From Pseudomonadota bacterium (lineage in GTDB: Bacteria > Pseudomonadota > Alphaproteobacteria > Rhizobiales > Rhizobiaceae), in contig JAEYTV010000304.1 in assembly GCA_023433855.1 (NCBI GenBank), positions 1 through 8,216 of the forward strand: a stretch of 8,216 nt of DNA. The letters run 5' to 3'. Shown piece by piece: positions 1 to 6,971 of this stretch (within the stretch, counting starts at the first letter, position 1; every line of letters begins with the position of its first letter). A program made the translations under genes and the position numbers. Under the pieces are notes generated by a model. It was not told where the DNA came from. It did no database searches and saw only the letters and a program-made list of their open reading frames with translations.

Positions 1-369
1 CCCGGACCGGGTCTGGCCATCCGCTGCCCCGGCGCGGTGAGCAAGCCGCAACTCGACATCCTGCGCCAGGCCGATGCGATCTACATCGACGAGATCCGCA
101 AGGCCGGACTCTACGACACGATCTGGCAGGCTTTCGCCGTGCTCCTGCCTGTGCAGACGGTCGGCGTGATGGGTGACTACCGTACCTACGACTTCGTCTG
201 TGCGCTGCGCGCCGTCACTTCGGTCGACGGCATGACGGCCGACTTCTACCCCTACGACATGAACTTCCTGGGACGCACGGCTACCCGCATCATCAACGAG
301 GTGCGCGGCATCAACCGCGTCGTCTACGACGTGACGTCGAAGCCGCCTGGCACGATCGAGTGGGAGTGA
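1..369 (+). CDS. guaA: GMP synthase (glutamine-hydrolysing), C-terminal part
   Basis: Cytoplasmic enzyme that aminates XMP to GMP using glutamine and ATP, the last step of de novo guanine nucleotide synthesis. The 5' end lies outside the window; 122 residues are visible, opening with the conserved PGPGLAIR segment at the junction of the ATP-pyrophosphatase domain and the C-terminal dimerisation domain. Further family hallmarks follow: [50 protein letters not shown], and the canonical C-terminus KPPGTIEWE before TGA at 367-369. The end is intact, with no frameshift. In the retained copy the usual PGE following GLAIR appears as PGA, a minor variation. The gene converges on the sulfatase operon. 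Identification is very secure. Confidence 0.97.
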   Translation, partial: PGPGLAIRCPGAVSKPQLDILRQADAIYIDEIRKAGLYDTIWQAFAVLLPVQTVGVMGDYRTYDFVCALRAVTSVDGMTADFYPYDMNFLGRTATRIINEVRGINRVVYDVTSKPPGTIEWE

Positions 370-560
370 CGGATATAAACAGCGGCAAAGCCACTTCGAC
401 AGTTTGAAGTACTCTAGCGTAGAATGACGTGCACAGAGGCGTGCCCGCTTCGCGCCTCATGCACGAACCCACTGCGCGGGAGAGCGCCTCGGTCTGAGAT
501 ACGAACGTCCCCGACAGCCAGGTTGCTTTGCTTAGGTATCCCAGCATGTGGCAAAGAGTG
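370..560. other. Convergent intergenic region, guaA / sulfatase
   Basis: These 191 nt between two convergent stop codons hold no credible gene. A minus-strand open frame across 311-547 overlaps guaA and resembles no protein I know. The main content is the long hairpin at 428-465. A weaker 5-bp inverted repeat (ACTTC at 393-397, GAAGT at 406-410) sits just before it. There is no T-tract after either structure on either strand, so a classical Rho-independent terminator is not evident. Confidence 0.7.
428..465. terminator. Long imperfect hairpin, possible bidirectional transcript end
   Basis: CGTGCA (428-433) pairs with TGCACG (460-465), and GAGGCG (436-441) pairs with CGCCTC (453-458). A small internal loop (CA on the left, A on the right) separates the two stems; one wobble pair and one G-C pair extend the inner stem to a 7-nt loop. 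It lies 58 nt after the guaA stop and 95 nt after the sulfatase stop on the other strand, so it could end or stabilise both transcripts. The missing T-tract means it could instead be a REP-like palindromic element or part of an attachment site. The structure is certain; its role is not. Confidence 0.45.
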
Positions 561-1940
561 CTATTGAGGTTGGATCTCGCGTAGTGCCCAAGGAGATGTC
601 TGGTTCGTCAGGGGTGGGCCACCTGGCGTCCCCCCTGATTTCCCGGGAAAACTGTAGACCTGGTAGTATTGATTCAAACGCTGTTCGAGTTCCTGCCGGA
701 CATTGGCAAGACCAGGCTCGTCGATGACGTCGCGCATCTCGCGCGGATCTGCCTGCAGATCAAATAGACGCACAATACCGTCGGTGATGTATCGGACGAG
801 CTTAAAACGCTGCGTGCGGATCATCTGCACGTCGCCAAATTCGCAGAACTGCTCGTCTCGCCATCCTGGCATCTGGTGACCCTGCAGAAGCGGAAGATAC
901 GACCTTCCGGCGTAGTTACCAGTCTCCGGGAGAGGCGACCTTGAATAATCAAGCAGGGTTTGGAAGAGGTCGAGATGATCGGCGAATTCGGTTCGTCGCT
1001 GCGCAGCAACGTCCGGCCCCATCAGGATCAGTGGAACGCGGATGGTTTCCTCGACCATGTTGAGCGGCAGCGTGCCATTGCCTTTGCCCCAGATGCCGTG
1101 ATGACCGCAGTTGAGGCCATGATCGGACGTGTAGACGATCAACGTATCCTGAGCGATGCTCTCGGAGTGCAGTGTGTCGAGCAATCTGCCCACACCCTCG
1201 TCGATTGCCGTGACGGCGGCATAGTAGTTGGCGAGTGCCAGCTCGCTTCGTGTCCGGTCGACGAGATCGCGGGACTCTAGATTCTGGATACCAAACGGGT
1301 AGGTTTCGCTGAGCGGGACATCGCGAAAGCTGCAGTGCTGATAGCGGTCGACCAGCCGTTCGGGCTGTTCTGCCCACGGACTATGTGTCTGCACATGTCC
1401 GACCACCAGGAAGAACGGCCGGCTGCGGTCGCGCCGGCGGATGAAGTCGATGGCCTGGTCGGTAATGACAGACGCCTTGGAGCCGGCGATCGCCTCGAGA
1501 CGACCGTCTATGCAGTAGCGTGCCGGACCAGTCGCATCGATCGGATAGTCGCCGGCGAGTGCGTTCCATTTGTCGAAGCCGCGCTGCGGTTTGTCGTCAT
1601 TGCCCAGGTGCCACTTGCCAACCAGCCCCGTCATATACCCAGCCTGTTGCAGGCGTTCTGCGAGCGTGACTTCATCCTTCAGCCAGTCGCGGCGGAAATA
1701 CTCCGGCTGGTTGTCGAGATAATCATGCACCCCGTGCTGAGACGATGTCTTGCCCGTCAGCAGGCATGCACGCGCCGGCGAGCAAACAGGGGTCGGCGTG
1801 AAAGCGTTCTCCATGACGGTTCCGCGCGCCGCCAGATGGTCGAGGGTAGGGGAGGCGATCTCGCTGTTGCCCGACGAGCCAAGCGCCCAATGGCCGTGGT
1901 CGTCGGTGACGAACAGCAGGATGTTGCGCGGGTTGCTCAA
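561..1940 (-). CDS. Cytoplasmic sulfatase (FGly type, CSPAR motif)
   Basis: A 459-residue member of the type I (formylglycine) sulfatase family, which hydrolyses sulfate esters; the substrate is unknown. The metal-binding pair D13-D14 lies in LFVTDDHG. The signature C53-S-P-A-R57 followed by LLTGK fits the C-x-P-S/A-R rule, with C53 expected to be oxidised to formylglycine. GKWHLG (K109, H111), H-x-Q-T-H at 182-186, TSDHG (D273, H274) and a lysine in WGKGNG (K286) complete the usual active site. There is no signal peptide: the first beta strand begins at residue 6. The start is TTG at 1938-1940, overlapping the permease TGA as TTGA; no ATG lies upstream before an in-frame stop, and the N-terminus would be too short if started later. 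It is the last gene of the operon, consistent with desulfation of the imported compound. A related phosphonate or phosphate ester hydrolase activity cannot be excluded. Confidence 0.9.
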   Translation of the reverse strand: MSNPRNILLFVTDDHGHWALGSSGNSEIASPTLDHLAARGTVMENAFTPTPVCSPARACLLTGKTSSQHGVHDYLDNQPEYFRRDWLKDEVTLAERLQQAGYMTGLVGKWHLGNDDKPQRGFDKWNALAGDYPIDATGPARYCIDGRLEAIAGSKASVITDQAIDFIRRRDRSRPFFLVVGHVQTHSPWAEQPERLVDRYQHCSFRDVPLSETYPFGIQNLESRDLVDRTRSELALANYYAAVTAIDEGVGRLLDTLHSESIAQDTLIVYTSDHGLNCGHHGIWGKGNGTLPLNMVEETIRVPLILMGPDVAAQRRTEFADHLDLFQTLLDYSRSPLPETGNYAGRSYLPLLQGHQMPGWRDEQFCEFGDVQMIRTQRFKLVRYITDGIVRLFDLQADPREMRDVIDEPGLANVRQELEQRLNQYYQVYSFPGKSGGTPGGPPLTNQTSPWALREIQPQ

Positions 1941-2755
1941 TAGTTGGCGCTTTCACGGACATAGCGGCCGAGCAGATGCCGGCCGGCCAGCTTCCACAGA
2001 TGGTCGGCCACCAGACCGAAGAAACCGAGCAGAAAGATGCCGACGAACATCCAGTCGATGCGGAAGTAGAGTTTCGACGTCCAGATCAGGTAGCCGAGAC
2101 CCGATTCCGCGGCCAGCATCTCCACAGCGACGATGACCAGGAAGGAGCCGGCGAGCGCGATACGCATCCCGACATACATCGATGGGACCGCCGCCGGCAC
2201 CGTTACAAGCCAGAAGATTTGCCAGCGCGAGGCGCCGAGCGTCTTGGCCGCGAGGATCTTGTTGCGGTGGGTCGTCACGACGCCGGTCGCCGTGTTCATG
2301 ACCACGACAAAGGCGGTAGAATACATCACCAGCAGGATCTTGGAGGTTTCGCCAACGCCGAACCAGACGAGGAATAGGGTTGTCAGCGCAAGCGCCGGTA
2401 TGAAGCGCAGGAAGTGGATGTAGGGATCGAAAACCTGCCGTGCCGTCAGGTTGGTGCCGATCAGGAGGCCGATGGGTATAGCGACAAGACTGCCAAGCAG
2501 AAAGCCGGTCACTATCCTGAAGAGGCTGATCCCGATGTGGTTCAGCAGAAGGCCGCGCTGCAGCAGTTCCACTGCGCCCGTGAAGATCGAACTGATCGGC
2601 GGCAGGAAGAACGGATCGATGAAATAGCGCGCGGCAATTTCCCAGACGATCAGCCCGACGGCCACGGACGCAGCCGAGATCCAGAAGCCAGATGGCGTTC
2701 GGCGCGCGGAAGGCACACGAGCACGAACCGGTGGGTTGGCGGCGTCTAGGACCAT
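1937..2755 (-). CDS. ABC transporter permease, NitT/TauT (SsuC/TauC-like) family
   Basis: A 272-residue inner-membrane permease of the BPD_transp_1 type, of usual length for SsuC/TauC. A basic N-terminus (R11-R20) is followed by hydrophobic segments at about 23-42, 76-101, 117-133, 138-160, 195-215 and 235-253. The EAA-type cytoplasmic loop that contacts the ATPase appears as AAKTLGASRWQIFWLVTVP at 169-187. FLPPISSIF near residue 50 is also typical of this family. The ATG start at 2753-2755 has a strong purine-rich Shine-Dalgarno tract (GAGGAGGAGG on the minus strand, 2766-2775) lying inside the end of the ATPase gene, which it overlaps by 10 nt. It pairs with the upstream ATPase and binding protein as one importer. 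The family handles sulfonates, sulfate esters, nitrate, taurine and other small solutes, so only the sulfatase context suggests an organosulfate. Confidence 0.92.
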   Translation of the reverse strand: MVLDAANPPVRARVPSARRTPSGFWISAASVAVGLIVWEIAARYFIDPFFLPPISSIFTGAVELLQRGLLLNHIGISLFRIVTGFLLGSLVAIPIGLLIGTNLTARQVFDPYIHFLRFIPALALTTLFLVWFGVGETSKILLVMYSTAFVVVMNTATGVVTTHRNKILAAKTLGASRWQIFWLVTVPAAVPSMYVGMRIALAGSFLVIVAVEMLAAESGLGYLIWTSKLYFRIDWMFVGIFLLGFFGLVADHLWKLAGRHLLGRYVRESANY

Positions 2756-3579
2756 ACCTTGTTCACCTCCTCCTCAATGTCCTTGCCGAGCCTCGACAGC
2801 AGTTCGACATAGATCGGGTTGGTCTGGTCGCGCGGATAGGGAAGCGCGACCTCATATTCCTGCTTGATGTGCGCTCGCGGTCCCGCGGACATGAGGACGA
2901 TGCGCTGACCAAGGTTCAACGCCTCGCGGATGTCGTGCGTAACGTAGACGGCGGCCCGCTTCACCTCCGACCAGATCGCAACGAGCTGGCTCTGCAGCAT
3001 ATGGCGCGTCTGCGCGTCGAGCGCTGCGAAGGGCTCGTCCATCAGCATGATCTCAGGGCGCATCGCCAGCATGCGTGCGATCTGCACGCGCTGCTTCATG
3101 CCTCCGGAGAGCGCGTCGGGCAGCTTCTGGTCGTGGCCCGACAAATTTACCATTCTCAGCGCCTCATCCGCCCTGCGGCGACGTTCGTCGCTCGGCACGT
3201 GGTTGACGCGCAGCCCGAACTCCACGTTCTCGCGCACGGTCAACCATTGGAACAGGGCGCTGTCGAGATCCTGAAAGACCATGCCGCGGTCCTTGCCCGG
3301 TCCGCTGACCGGCGTCCCGTTGACGGAGACCAGGCCGGCCGTCGGAAAGTCGAATCCGGCGACCAGGCGAAGCAGCGTGGACTTGCCGCACCCGGACGGG
3401 CCGAGCAGGATCAGGAACTCGCCGTTGGCTACGGTGAGGTCGACATTCTGCAGGACCGGGACGCCCGACACGAACGCGTCATAGGCGAATGCGACGTTTG
3501 ACATTTCGATAGTGATGGCAGCCTCCATCGGACAGGTGCGGGATACGGCGCGGACAGTCCGTGCCGTATCAAGGCTCAC
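2746..3579 (-). CDS. ABC transporter ATP-binding protein, NitT/TauT (SsuB/TauB-like) family
   Basis: The ATPase that powers the importer, on the cytoplasmic face. In 277-residue numbering, Walker A is GPSGCGKST (60-68), the Q-loop is Q103 in VFQD, the signature is LSGGMKQR (157-164), Walker B is IMLMDEP (177-183) with D-loop ALD (186-188), and the switch histidine is H215 in VTHD. All catalytic residues are present. The start is uncertain. GTG at 3577-3579 overlaps the binding-protein stop as GTGA, which suits coupled translation, but it adds an unusual 17-residue leader. ATG at 3526-3528 (Met18) or 3502-3504 (Met26) would match the family N-terminus better, and none has a clear Shine-Dalgarno. 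The C-terminal tail is acidic (IEEEV) because its codons double as the ribosome-binding site of the permease. Confidence 0.94.
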   Translation of the reverse strand: MSLDTARTVRAVSRTCPMEAAITIEMSNVAFAYDAFVSGVPVLQNVDLTVANGEFLILLGPSGCGKSTLLRLVAGFDFPTAGLVSVNGTPVSGPGKDRGMVFQDLDSALFQWLTVRENVEFGLRVNHVPSDERRRRADEALRMVNLSGHDQKLPDALSGGMKQRVQIARMLAMRPEIMLMDEPFAALDAQTRHMLQSQLVAIWSEVKRAAVYVTHDIREALNLGQRIVLMSAGPRAHIKQEYEVALPYPRDQTNPIYVELLSRLGKDIEEEVNKVWS

Positions 3580-4547
3580 TTGAGCGCCGGGTCGACTTCC
3601 ACGCCGGGAACAGCTTCTTCAAGCGCGGTCGTGTCGAACTGCGCCTTGAACTCGTAGGGTTCGATCTTGCCGGCGTCGACCAGGAAGTCGTACTTCCGCT
3701 TCAGTCTGGAATCGGGGCTCGAGCCGAAGCTCAGTCCGTAGCGCTGCTGACCGACGACGTTCTTGATCTGCTCTGCATCGCCGCCGACTGTCTGCGCGAT
3801 CTGCGAGGTCGCCTCGTCGAGGTTGGCGTTCAGGTATTCCGATGCCTTCTGAAAGGCCTTCAGGCTACGCACGACCTTGTCCTTGTTGGCGGCGTAGTAT
3901 TCCTTCGTCGTGACAAGGAGCGCGCTGGTGCTTTGATTCACGATGCCGTCGTCGGCGATGAACTTCCATTTGCTGTCGGCGTTTATGGTCTGCACGCCTT
4001 CACCCCAGATCCACGCTGCATCAACCCGGCCGGCCTTCATGGCTCCGACGATTTCGAACAGGCCGGAGAAACCGACAAGCGTGACGTCTTTTTCCGGGTC
4101 GAGACCATTGTCCGTCAAATGGGTGCGGGTGACGAATTCCTGGGCGGTGCCGGTGGCGACGCCGATGCTCTTGCCCTTCAGGCCAGCGGGAACGTCGATA
4201 TCGGCGCGGGTATAGAGCTTGTGCCAGCCCGGCAGCGGCTCGGCGATGACGCTAGGCGACATGAGCCTGCCAGCCGCGAAGCGGGTCAGCAGCGGAAAGT
4301 CGATGATGACGCCGAACTCGGCATTGCCGGCGAGGACGGCGTCTACGGTGTCCACGCCATATGAATAGGTCTGCACGACCGGGTTGATCCCCTCCTCCTT
4401 GAGGAAACCCTTGTCGGAGGCAATGATCGCCAGGGCGCCCATGCCGTAGCCATCGGTTGCGTAGCGTATGGTGTCTTCCGCGTGGCCGGGGGTGGCTGCA
4501 GCCAACGCCACGACGCCTGCGGCAAGCAGTCTGCTGATGTACCTCAT
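3576..4547 (-). CDS. ABC transporter substrate-binding protein, NitT/TauT (SsuA/TauA/NMT1-like) family
   Basis: A 323-residue periplasmic binding protein. The N-terminus is a signal peptide: basic start (MRYISR), hydrophobic stretch at about 7-19 and an A-x-A-like site GHA at 21-23, giving a mature start near E24. There is no lipobox cysteine, so it should be soluble. Family features are the opening strand IRYATDG, the segment ALAIIASDKGFLKEEGI (39-54), the DAVLAGNAEFGV motif (69-80), LKGKSIGVATGTA (123-135) and MKAGRVDAAWIWG (170-182). The ATG at 4545-4547 has an AAGGAG Shine-Dalgarno (4554-4559) with a 6-nt spacer. It starts 24 nt after the regulator stop, so they are likely co-transcribed. 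The ligand is unknown; a small organosulfate is inferred from the operon partners. Confidence 0.92.
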   Translation of the reverse strand: MRYISRLLAAGVVALAAATPGHAEDTIRYATDGYGMGALAIIASDKGFLKEEGINPVVQTYSYGVDTVDAVLAGNAEFGVIIDFPLLTRFAAGRLMSPSVIAEPLPGWHKLYTRADIDVPAGLKGKSIGVATGTAQEFVTRTHLTDNGLDPEKDVTLVGFSGLFEIVGAMKAGRVDAAWIWGEGVQTINADSKWKFIADDGIVNQSTSALLVTTKEYYAANKDKVVRSLKAFQKASEYLNANLDEATSQIAQTVGGDAEQIKNVVGQQRYGLSFGSSPDSRLKRKYDFLVDAGKIEPYEFKAQFDTTALEEAVPGVEVDPALK

Positions 4548-4571
4548 GTCGAACTCCTTGTTCCCATTGTT

Positions 4572-5324
4572 CTAGATGAGAGTTGATGCACTGGCCGTCT
4601 TTCTCGACTCGGCCAGCCTTCTGGTCGCTTCGGTCGCCGCCTTCAGGACCTTCTTCATGGTGTCGTTGACGTCGATTTTGTCGGATCCGATCGCCGCAAC
4701 CGCCATGACGCTGCTGATCGGAGCATCGTCAGCATGCTGCATCGCCGCCATGACGCGTACGACGGAGCCTTCATTGCTGACATACGAGCGGTCCTCGCGG
4801 ATGCGCGCGAACCGCTCCCGGTGCTCGTCGGGTACAGACCGACCGAAGGTTCGTCTGTAGGTCAGTTCGACAACGTCCTCGGGTTGGAAAGCCAGCAGGA
4901 ACTGGCCCATGCCATTCTCGATCCAATCGGTGTTCGGCACGAAGACATCGATGAAATGGTACGAGTTCAGCATCTCGAACTTCGCGACCAGCATGAAGAA
5001 GTCACCTTGGAAGGTGGCCACGCAGGCCGAATGCCCCGAAACGTGGGCGAGGCTGGTTACGACACCTTGGGTGAGTGGGCTGTGCAGGCCGAAGCTGCGA
5101 AGCGAATGCGCGAATGTCAGCGCCCTGTGAGCGACTGCGTAGCGGCCGTTTGGCCGCTCCTGACGGATCCAGCCTTCGTCGACAAGCATTTTGAGCAGGC
5201 GGGTGAGCGAGGCAGGTGACAGGCTCAGGCGCTCGGCGAGTTCCGAAAACGTCGCAGCCCGGGGATCCCGGCTGATCGCCTCCACCAACGCCAATGCCCT
5301 TCGGCCAGCCACCAAAAGATTCAT
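4572..5324 (-). CDS. IclR-family transcriptional regulator
   Basis: A 250-residue dimeric DNA-binding regulator of usual IclR length. The N-terminal winged helix-turn-helix spans about residues 1-65, with TFSELAERLSLSPASLTRLL at 25-44 as the HTH and DEGWIRQ-x5-RYAV as the wing. The C-terminal IclR effector domain (about 75-245) includes GHSACVATFQGDFFMLVAKF and, near its end, ISSVMAVAAIG, a match to the family's usual conserved strand. The frame is open to a TTG at 5397-5399, but that would place the start in the promoter. ATG at 5322-5324 gives the expected family N-terminus and is preferred. It is first in the operon and divergent from the second sulfatase, which argues for local control of both. 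The effector cannot be told. Confidence 0.92.
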   Translation of the reverse strand: MNLLVAGRRALALVEAISRDPRAATFSELAERLSLSPASLTRLLKMLVDEGWIRQERPNGRYAVAHRALTFAHSLRSFGLHSPLTQGVVTSLAHVSGHSACVATFQGDFFMLVAKFEMLNSYHFIDVFVPNTDWIENGMGQFLLAFQPEDVVELTYRRTFGRSVPDEHRERFARIREDRSYVSNEGSVVRVMAAMQHADDAPISSVMAVAAIGSDKIDVNDTMKKVLKAATEATRRLAESRKTASASTLI

Positions 5325-5333
5325 CACGAATGA

Positions 5334-5351
5334 ACTTTCATAAATGAAAGT
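5334..5351. promoter_or_regulatory. Candidate IclR-type operator palindrome
   Basis: A perfect inverted repeat, ACTTTCAT-AA-ATGAAAGT, 8-bp arms and a 2-bp spacer, 10 bp upstream of the regulator's ATG. IclR-family dimers bind short AT-rich palindromes of this size between divergent genes. It lies just downstream of the presumed regulator start of transcription (suited to autorepression) and upstream of the presumed -35 of the second sulfatase (suited to activation or repression there). Assignment to this regulator is inferred from position alone. Confidence 0.6.
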
Positions 5352-5365
5352 AGTTGATTTCACTA

Positions 5366-5394
5366 TTGACAGTCTTGCGCACACGACATCCTTT
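5366..5394 (+). promoter_or_regulatory. Possible sigma-70 promoter for the second sulfatase
   Basis: A consensus -35 TTGACA (5366-5371) is followed, after 17 nt, by a poor -10 (TCCTTT, 5389-5394). Transcription would begin near 5401, leaving a leader of about 40 nt before the TTG start. A weak -10 is common for alphaproteobacterial promoters or activator-dependent ones, but the call rests mainly on the -35. Confidence 0.35.
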
Positions 5395-5399
5395 GTCAA
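5371..5399 (-). promoter_or_regulatory. Possible sigma-70 promoter for the iclR-type operon
   Basis: A second consensus -35, TTGACA on the minus strand (5399 to 5394), is followed after 17 nt by AAGACT (5376 to 5371), three of six matches to the -10 consensus. Transcription would begin near 5365, giving a leader of about 40 nt to the ATG at 5324 and placing the palindrome at 5334-5351 inside the early transcribed region. It occupies the same DNA as the plus-strand candidate promoter. Confidence 0.35.
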
Positions 5400-5427
5400 A
5401 GGAAGAGATTTCCTTATGCGATTGGTC

Positions 5428-5435
5428 GAGAGGAA
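5428..5435 (+). promoter_or_regulatory. Shine-Dalgarno that fixes the TTG start of the second sulfatase
   Basis: GAGAGGAA ends 5 nt before the TTG at 5441. No in-frame ATG occurs nearby: the ATG at 5416 is in another frame, and the longer open frame back to a TTG at 5354 would run through the presumed promoter. Starting at 5441 also gives the normal sulfatase N-terminus, with NILIICSDQQ beginning at residue 6. Confidence 0.7.
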
Positions 5436-5440
5436 CGAAG

Positions 5441-6898
5441 TTGACGCGGCATCCGAACATCCTGATCATCTGTTCCGATCAACAGCGCGCCGACACATTG
5501 GGCTGCTACGGAAACGATTTTGTCGCTACGCCGAACATCGACAGCCTGGCTCGTGACGGCGTGCTGTTCGAGAATGCCTTCGTCCAGAGCCCGATCTGCG
5601 CGCCGAGCCGCGGCAGCTTCCTGACCGGACGCTACCCTAGGACGACGCGGCTCAGGCAGAACGGCCAGATAATGCCGCCTGACGAGAAGCCGATTTCTCG
5701 CCTGTTGGCCGACGAAGGATACGTCGCGGGTCTCGTCGGCAAGTTTCACTTTGGTCCCGGCGACCCGGAGATCGCCAAGACGACCGAGCCGCGCATCGAC
5801 GACGGCTTCAGCGAGTTCAACTGGGCGCAGTCGCCTACCGACAACTGGGGCCGCCATTCCGACTACACGCGCTTCCTGCAGGACAGAGGGCTTCGCTACG
5901 AGACCCAGCCGCATGAACTGTCTCGCTGGGCCAGGAAGGGCATGCCGGAGGACGCGACCGAGGCGGCATGGTGCGCGACCCGCGCCTGCCAGTTCATCCA
6001 GCGCCATGCCGAACAGGAACAGCCCTGGTTCTACATTGCCAACATCTACGCGCCGCACCATCCCTTCGATCCGCCGGAGACGTTTCTCAACCGCTATCTC
6101 GACCGGCTCGACGAGATTCCATTGCCCGCTGCAAGAGACGATAACCTGTCGTCCAAGTCGCCGTATCAGCGCACCGACTCGGAGGGCGCCTACGGCAAGG
6201 TGGGCGGCTTTCTAGGAGGCTTTGGCAAGCACGAGATGCGGGACGTCGACCACCGCATGGTGAAGGCGGCTTATTGGGCGATGTGTGATCATGTCGATCA
6301 GCAGGTCGGACGCATCCTGGCCGCGCTCGAGGAAACGGGCGCCGCGGATGATACGATCATCGTATACATGTCCGACCACGGCGAGATGATGGGCGATCAC
6401 AACATCTATCTCAAGGGACCGTATTTTTATGATGTGGCGATCCGCGTACCTTTGATCATCCGGTACAGGCGTAAGATTGCGCCCCGTCGTGTCGAAGGAC
6501 TCTTCGAACTCGTCAATCTGGCGCCAACGCTGCTCGAAGCGGCCGGCGCGCCGGCCTATGCGGGCATGCAAGGACGATCGGCGCTGGACTGGCTCATCGA
6601 TCCGACGGCACCTGCGAGGACCGATACCTCGATCTATTGCGAATACTACAACGCCATGCCCTATCATCGCGATCCAACTGCCCAGTTGACCATGCTGCGT
6701 ACGGAAACGCATAAAATCGTCGTCGACCATGCCCATGACAACGGCGAGCTATATGACTTGGTCGCTGACCCCCTCGAGATCAACAACCTTTGGCAGGATA
6801 CCCGATCGCTGGCGCTGAAAGCCGAGTTGCTGACTAGGCTTTCCCATCGCATGGCCTTCACCGTAGATCCGCTACCAACTCGTCTCTCGGAGTGGTGA
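5441..6898 (+). CDS. Cytoplasmic sulfatase (FGly type, CAPSR motif)
   Basis: A 485-residue type I sulfatase, clearly different from the one at the end of the divergent operon. The first metal ligand is D13 in ICSDQQRADTLGCYGN, where the second Asp of the usual pair is Q14, as in several arylsulfatase/choline-sulfatase-like groups. The signature C53-A-P-S-R57 precedes FLTGRYP. GKFHFG (K101, H103), IYAPHHPFDPP (H206, H207), MSDHGEMMGDH (D312, H313, H320) and K325 in YLKGP follow. A C-terminal segment TETHKIVVDH...GELYDLVADPLEINNL (421-450) is the usual sulfatase end domain. There is no signal peptide. The start is TTG at 5441, set by a good Shine-Dalgarno. It diverges from the regulator and probably answers to it, acting on the same imported substrate, a variant of it or a later intermediate. 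The exact sulfate ester is unknown. Confidence 0.91.
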   Translation: MTRHPNILIICSDQQRADTLGCYGNDFVATPNIDSLARDGVLFENAFVQSPICAPSRGSFLTGRYPRTTRLRQNGQIMPPDEKPISRLLADEGYVAGLVGKFHFGPGDPEIAKTTEPRIDDGFSEFNWAQSPTDNWGRHSDYTRFLQDRGLRYETQPHELSRWARKGMPEDATEAAWCATRACQFIQRHAEQEQPWFYIANIYAPHHPFDPPETFLNRYLDRLDEIPLPAARDDNLSSKSPYQRTDSEGAYGKVGGFLGGFGKHEMRDVDHRMVKAAYWAMCDHVDQQVGRILAALEETGAADDTIIVYMSDHGEMMGDHNIYLKGPYFYDVAIRVPLIIRYRRKIAPRRVEGLFELVNLAPTLLEAAGAPAYAGMQGRSALDWLIDPTAPARTDTSIYCEYYNAMPYHRDPTAQLTMLRTETHKIVVDHAHDNGELYDLVADPLEINNLWQDTRSLALKAELLTRLSHRMAFTVDPLPTRLSEW

Positions 6899-6946
6899 TC
6901 TGAAAGTGGTCGGTCACGCCGGTCGGCACCTATCTTGTTCCACGGC

Positions 6947-6963
6947 TGGATCAACTTGATCCA
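6947..6963. repeat. Perfect 17-bp palindrome
   Basis: TGGATCAA-C-TTGATCCA: 8-bp arms around one central base, 48 nt after the stop of the second sulfatase. The short spacer makes it a better protein-binding site than an RNA hairpin. It differs in sequence from the palindrome at 5334-5351, so it is not the same operator. It may be an operator left behind by a lost gene, or chance. Confidence 0.6.
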
Positions 6964-6971
6964 TCAGGCCT

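Noticed and set aside
311..547. Minus-strand open frame of 78 codons after guaA
   Set aside because: It overlaps the intact guaA end, crosses the 428-465 hairpin, and its translation resembles no protein family I know.
1335..1943. Plus-strand open frame of 202 codons opposite the first sulfatase
   Set aside because: It is the antisense shadow of a GC-rich gene; the minus strand carries the complete sulfatase active site.
2692..3501. Plus-strand open frame of 269 codons opposite the ABC ATPase
   Set aside because: The minus frame has all the ATPase motifs; the plus frame has none of any family and high Arg/His content typical of antisense.
3561..4364. Plus-strand open frame of 267 codons opposite the binding protein
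   Set aside because: The minus frame has a signal peptide, a ribosome-binding site and family motifs; this frame is antisense.
5325..5399. N-terminal extension of the IclR-type regulator to a TTG at 5397-5399
   Set aside because: It would code through the palindrome and candidate promoters, and the family N-terminus begins at the ATG at 5322-5324.
5354..5440. N-terminal extension of the second sulfatase to a TTG at 5354
   Set aside because: No ribosome-binding site precedes it, it crosses the promoter region, and the TTG at 5441 has a good Shine-Dalgarno and gives the normal family start.
5414..6061. Minus-strand open frame of 215 codons opposite the second sulfatase
   Set aside because: Antisense shadow with no recognisable motifs.
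355..6898. GAGTGG at the guaA end and at the second sulfatase end as an attachment-site pair
   Set aside because: The shared stretch is only a few bases (around 361 and 6891) and encodes a chance Glu-Trp ending in both; it is too short for a direct repeat.
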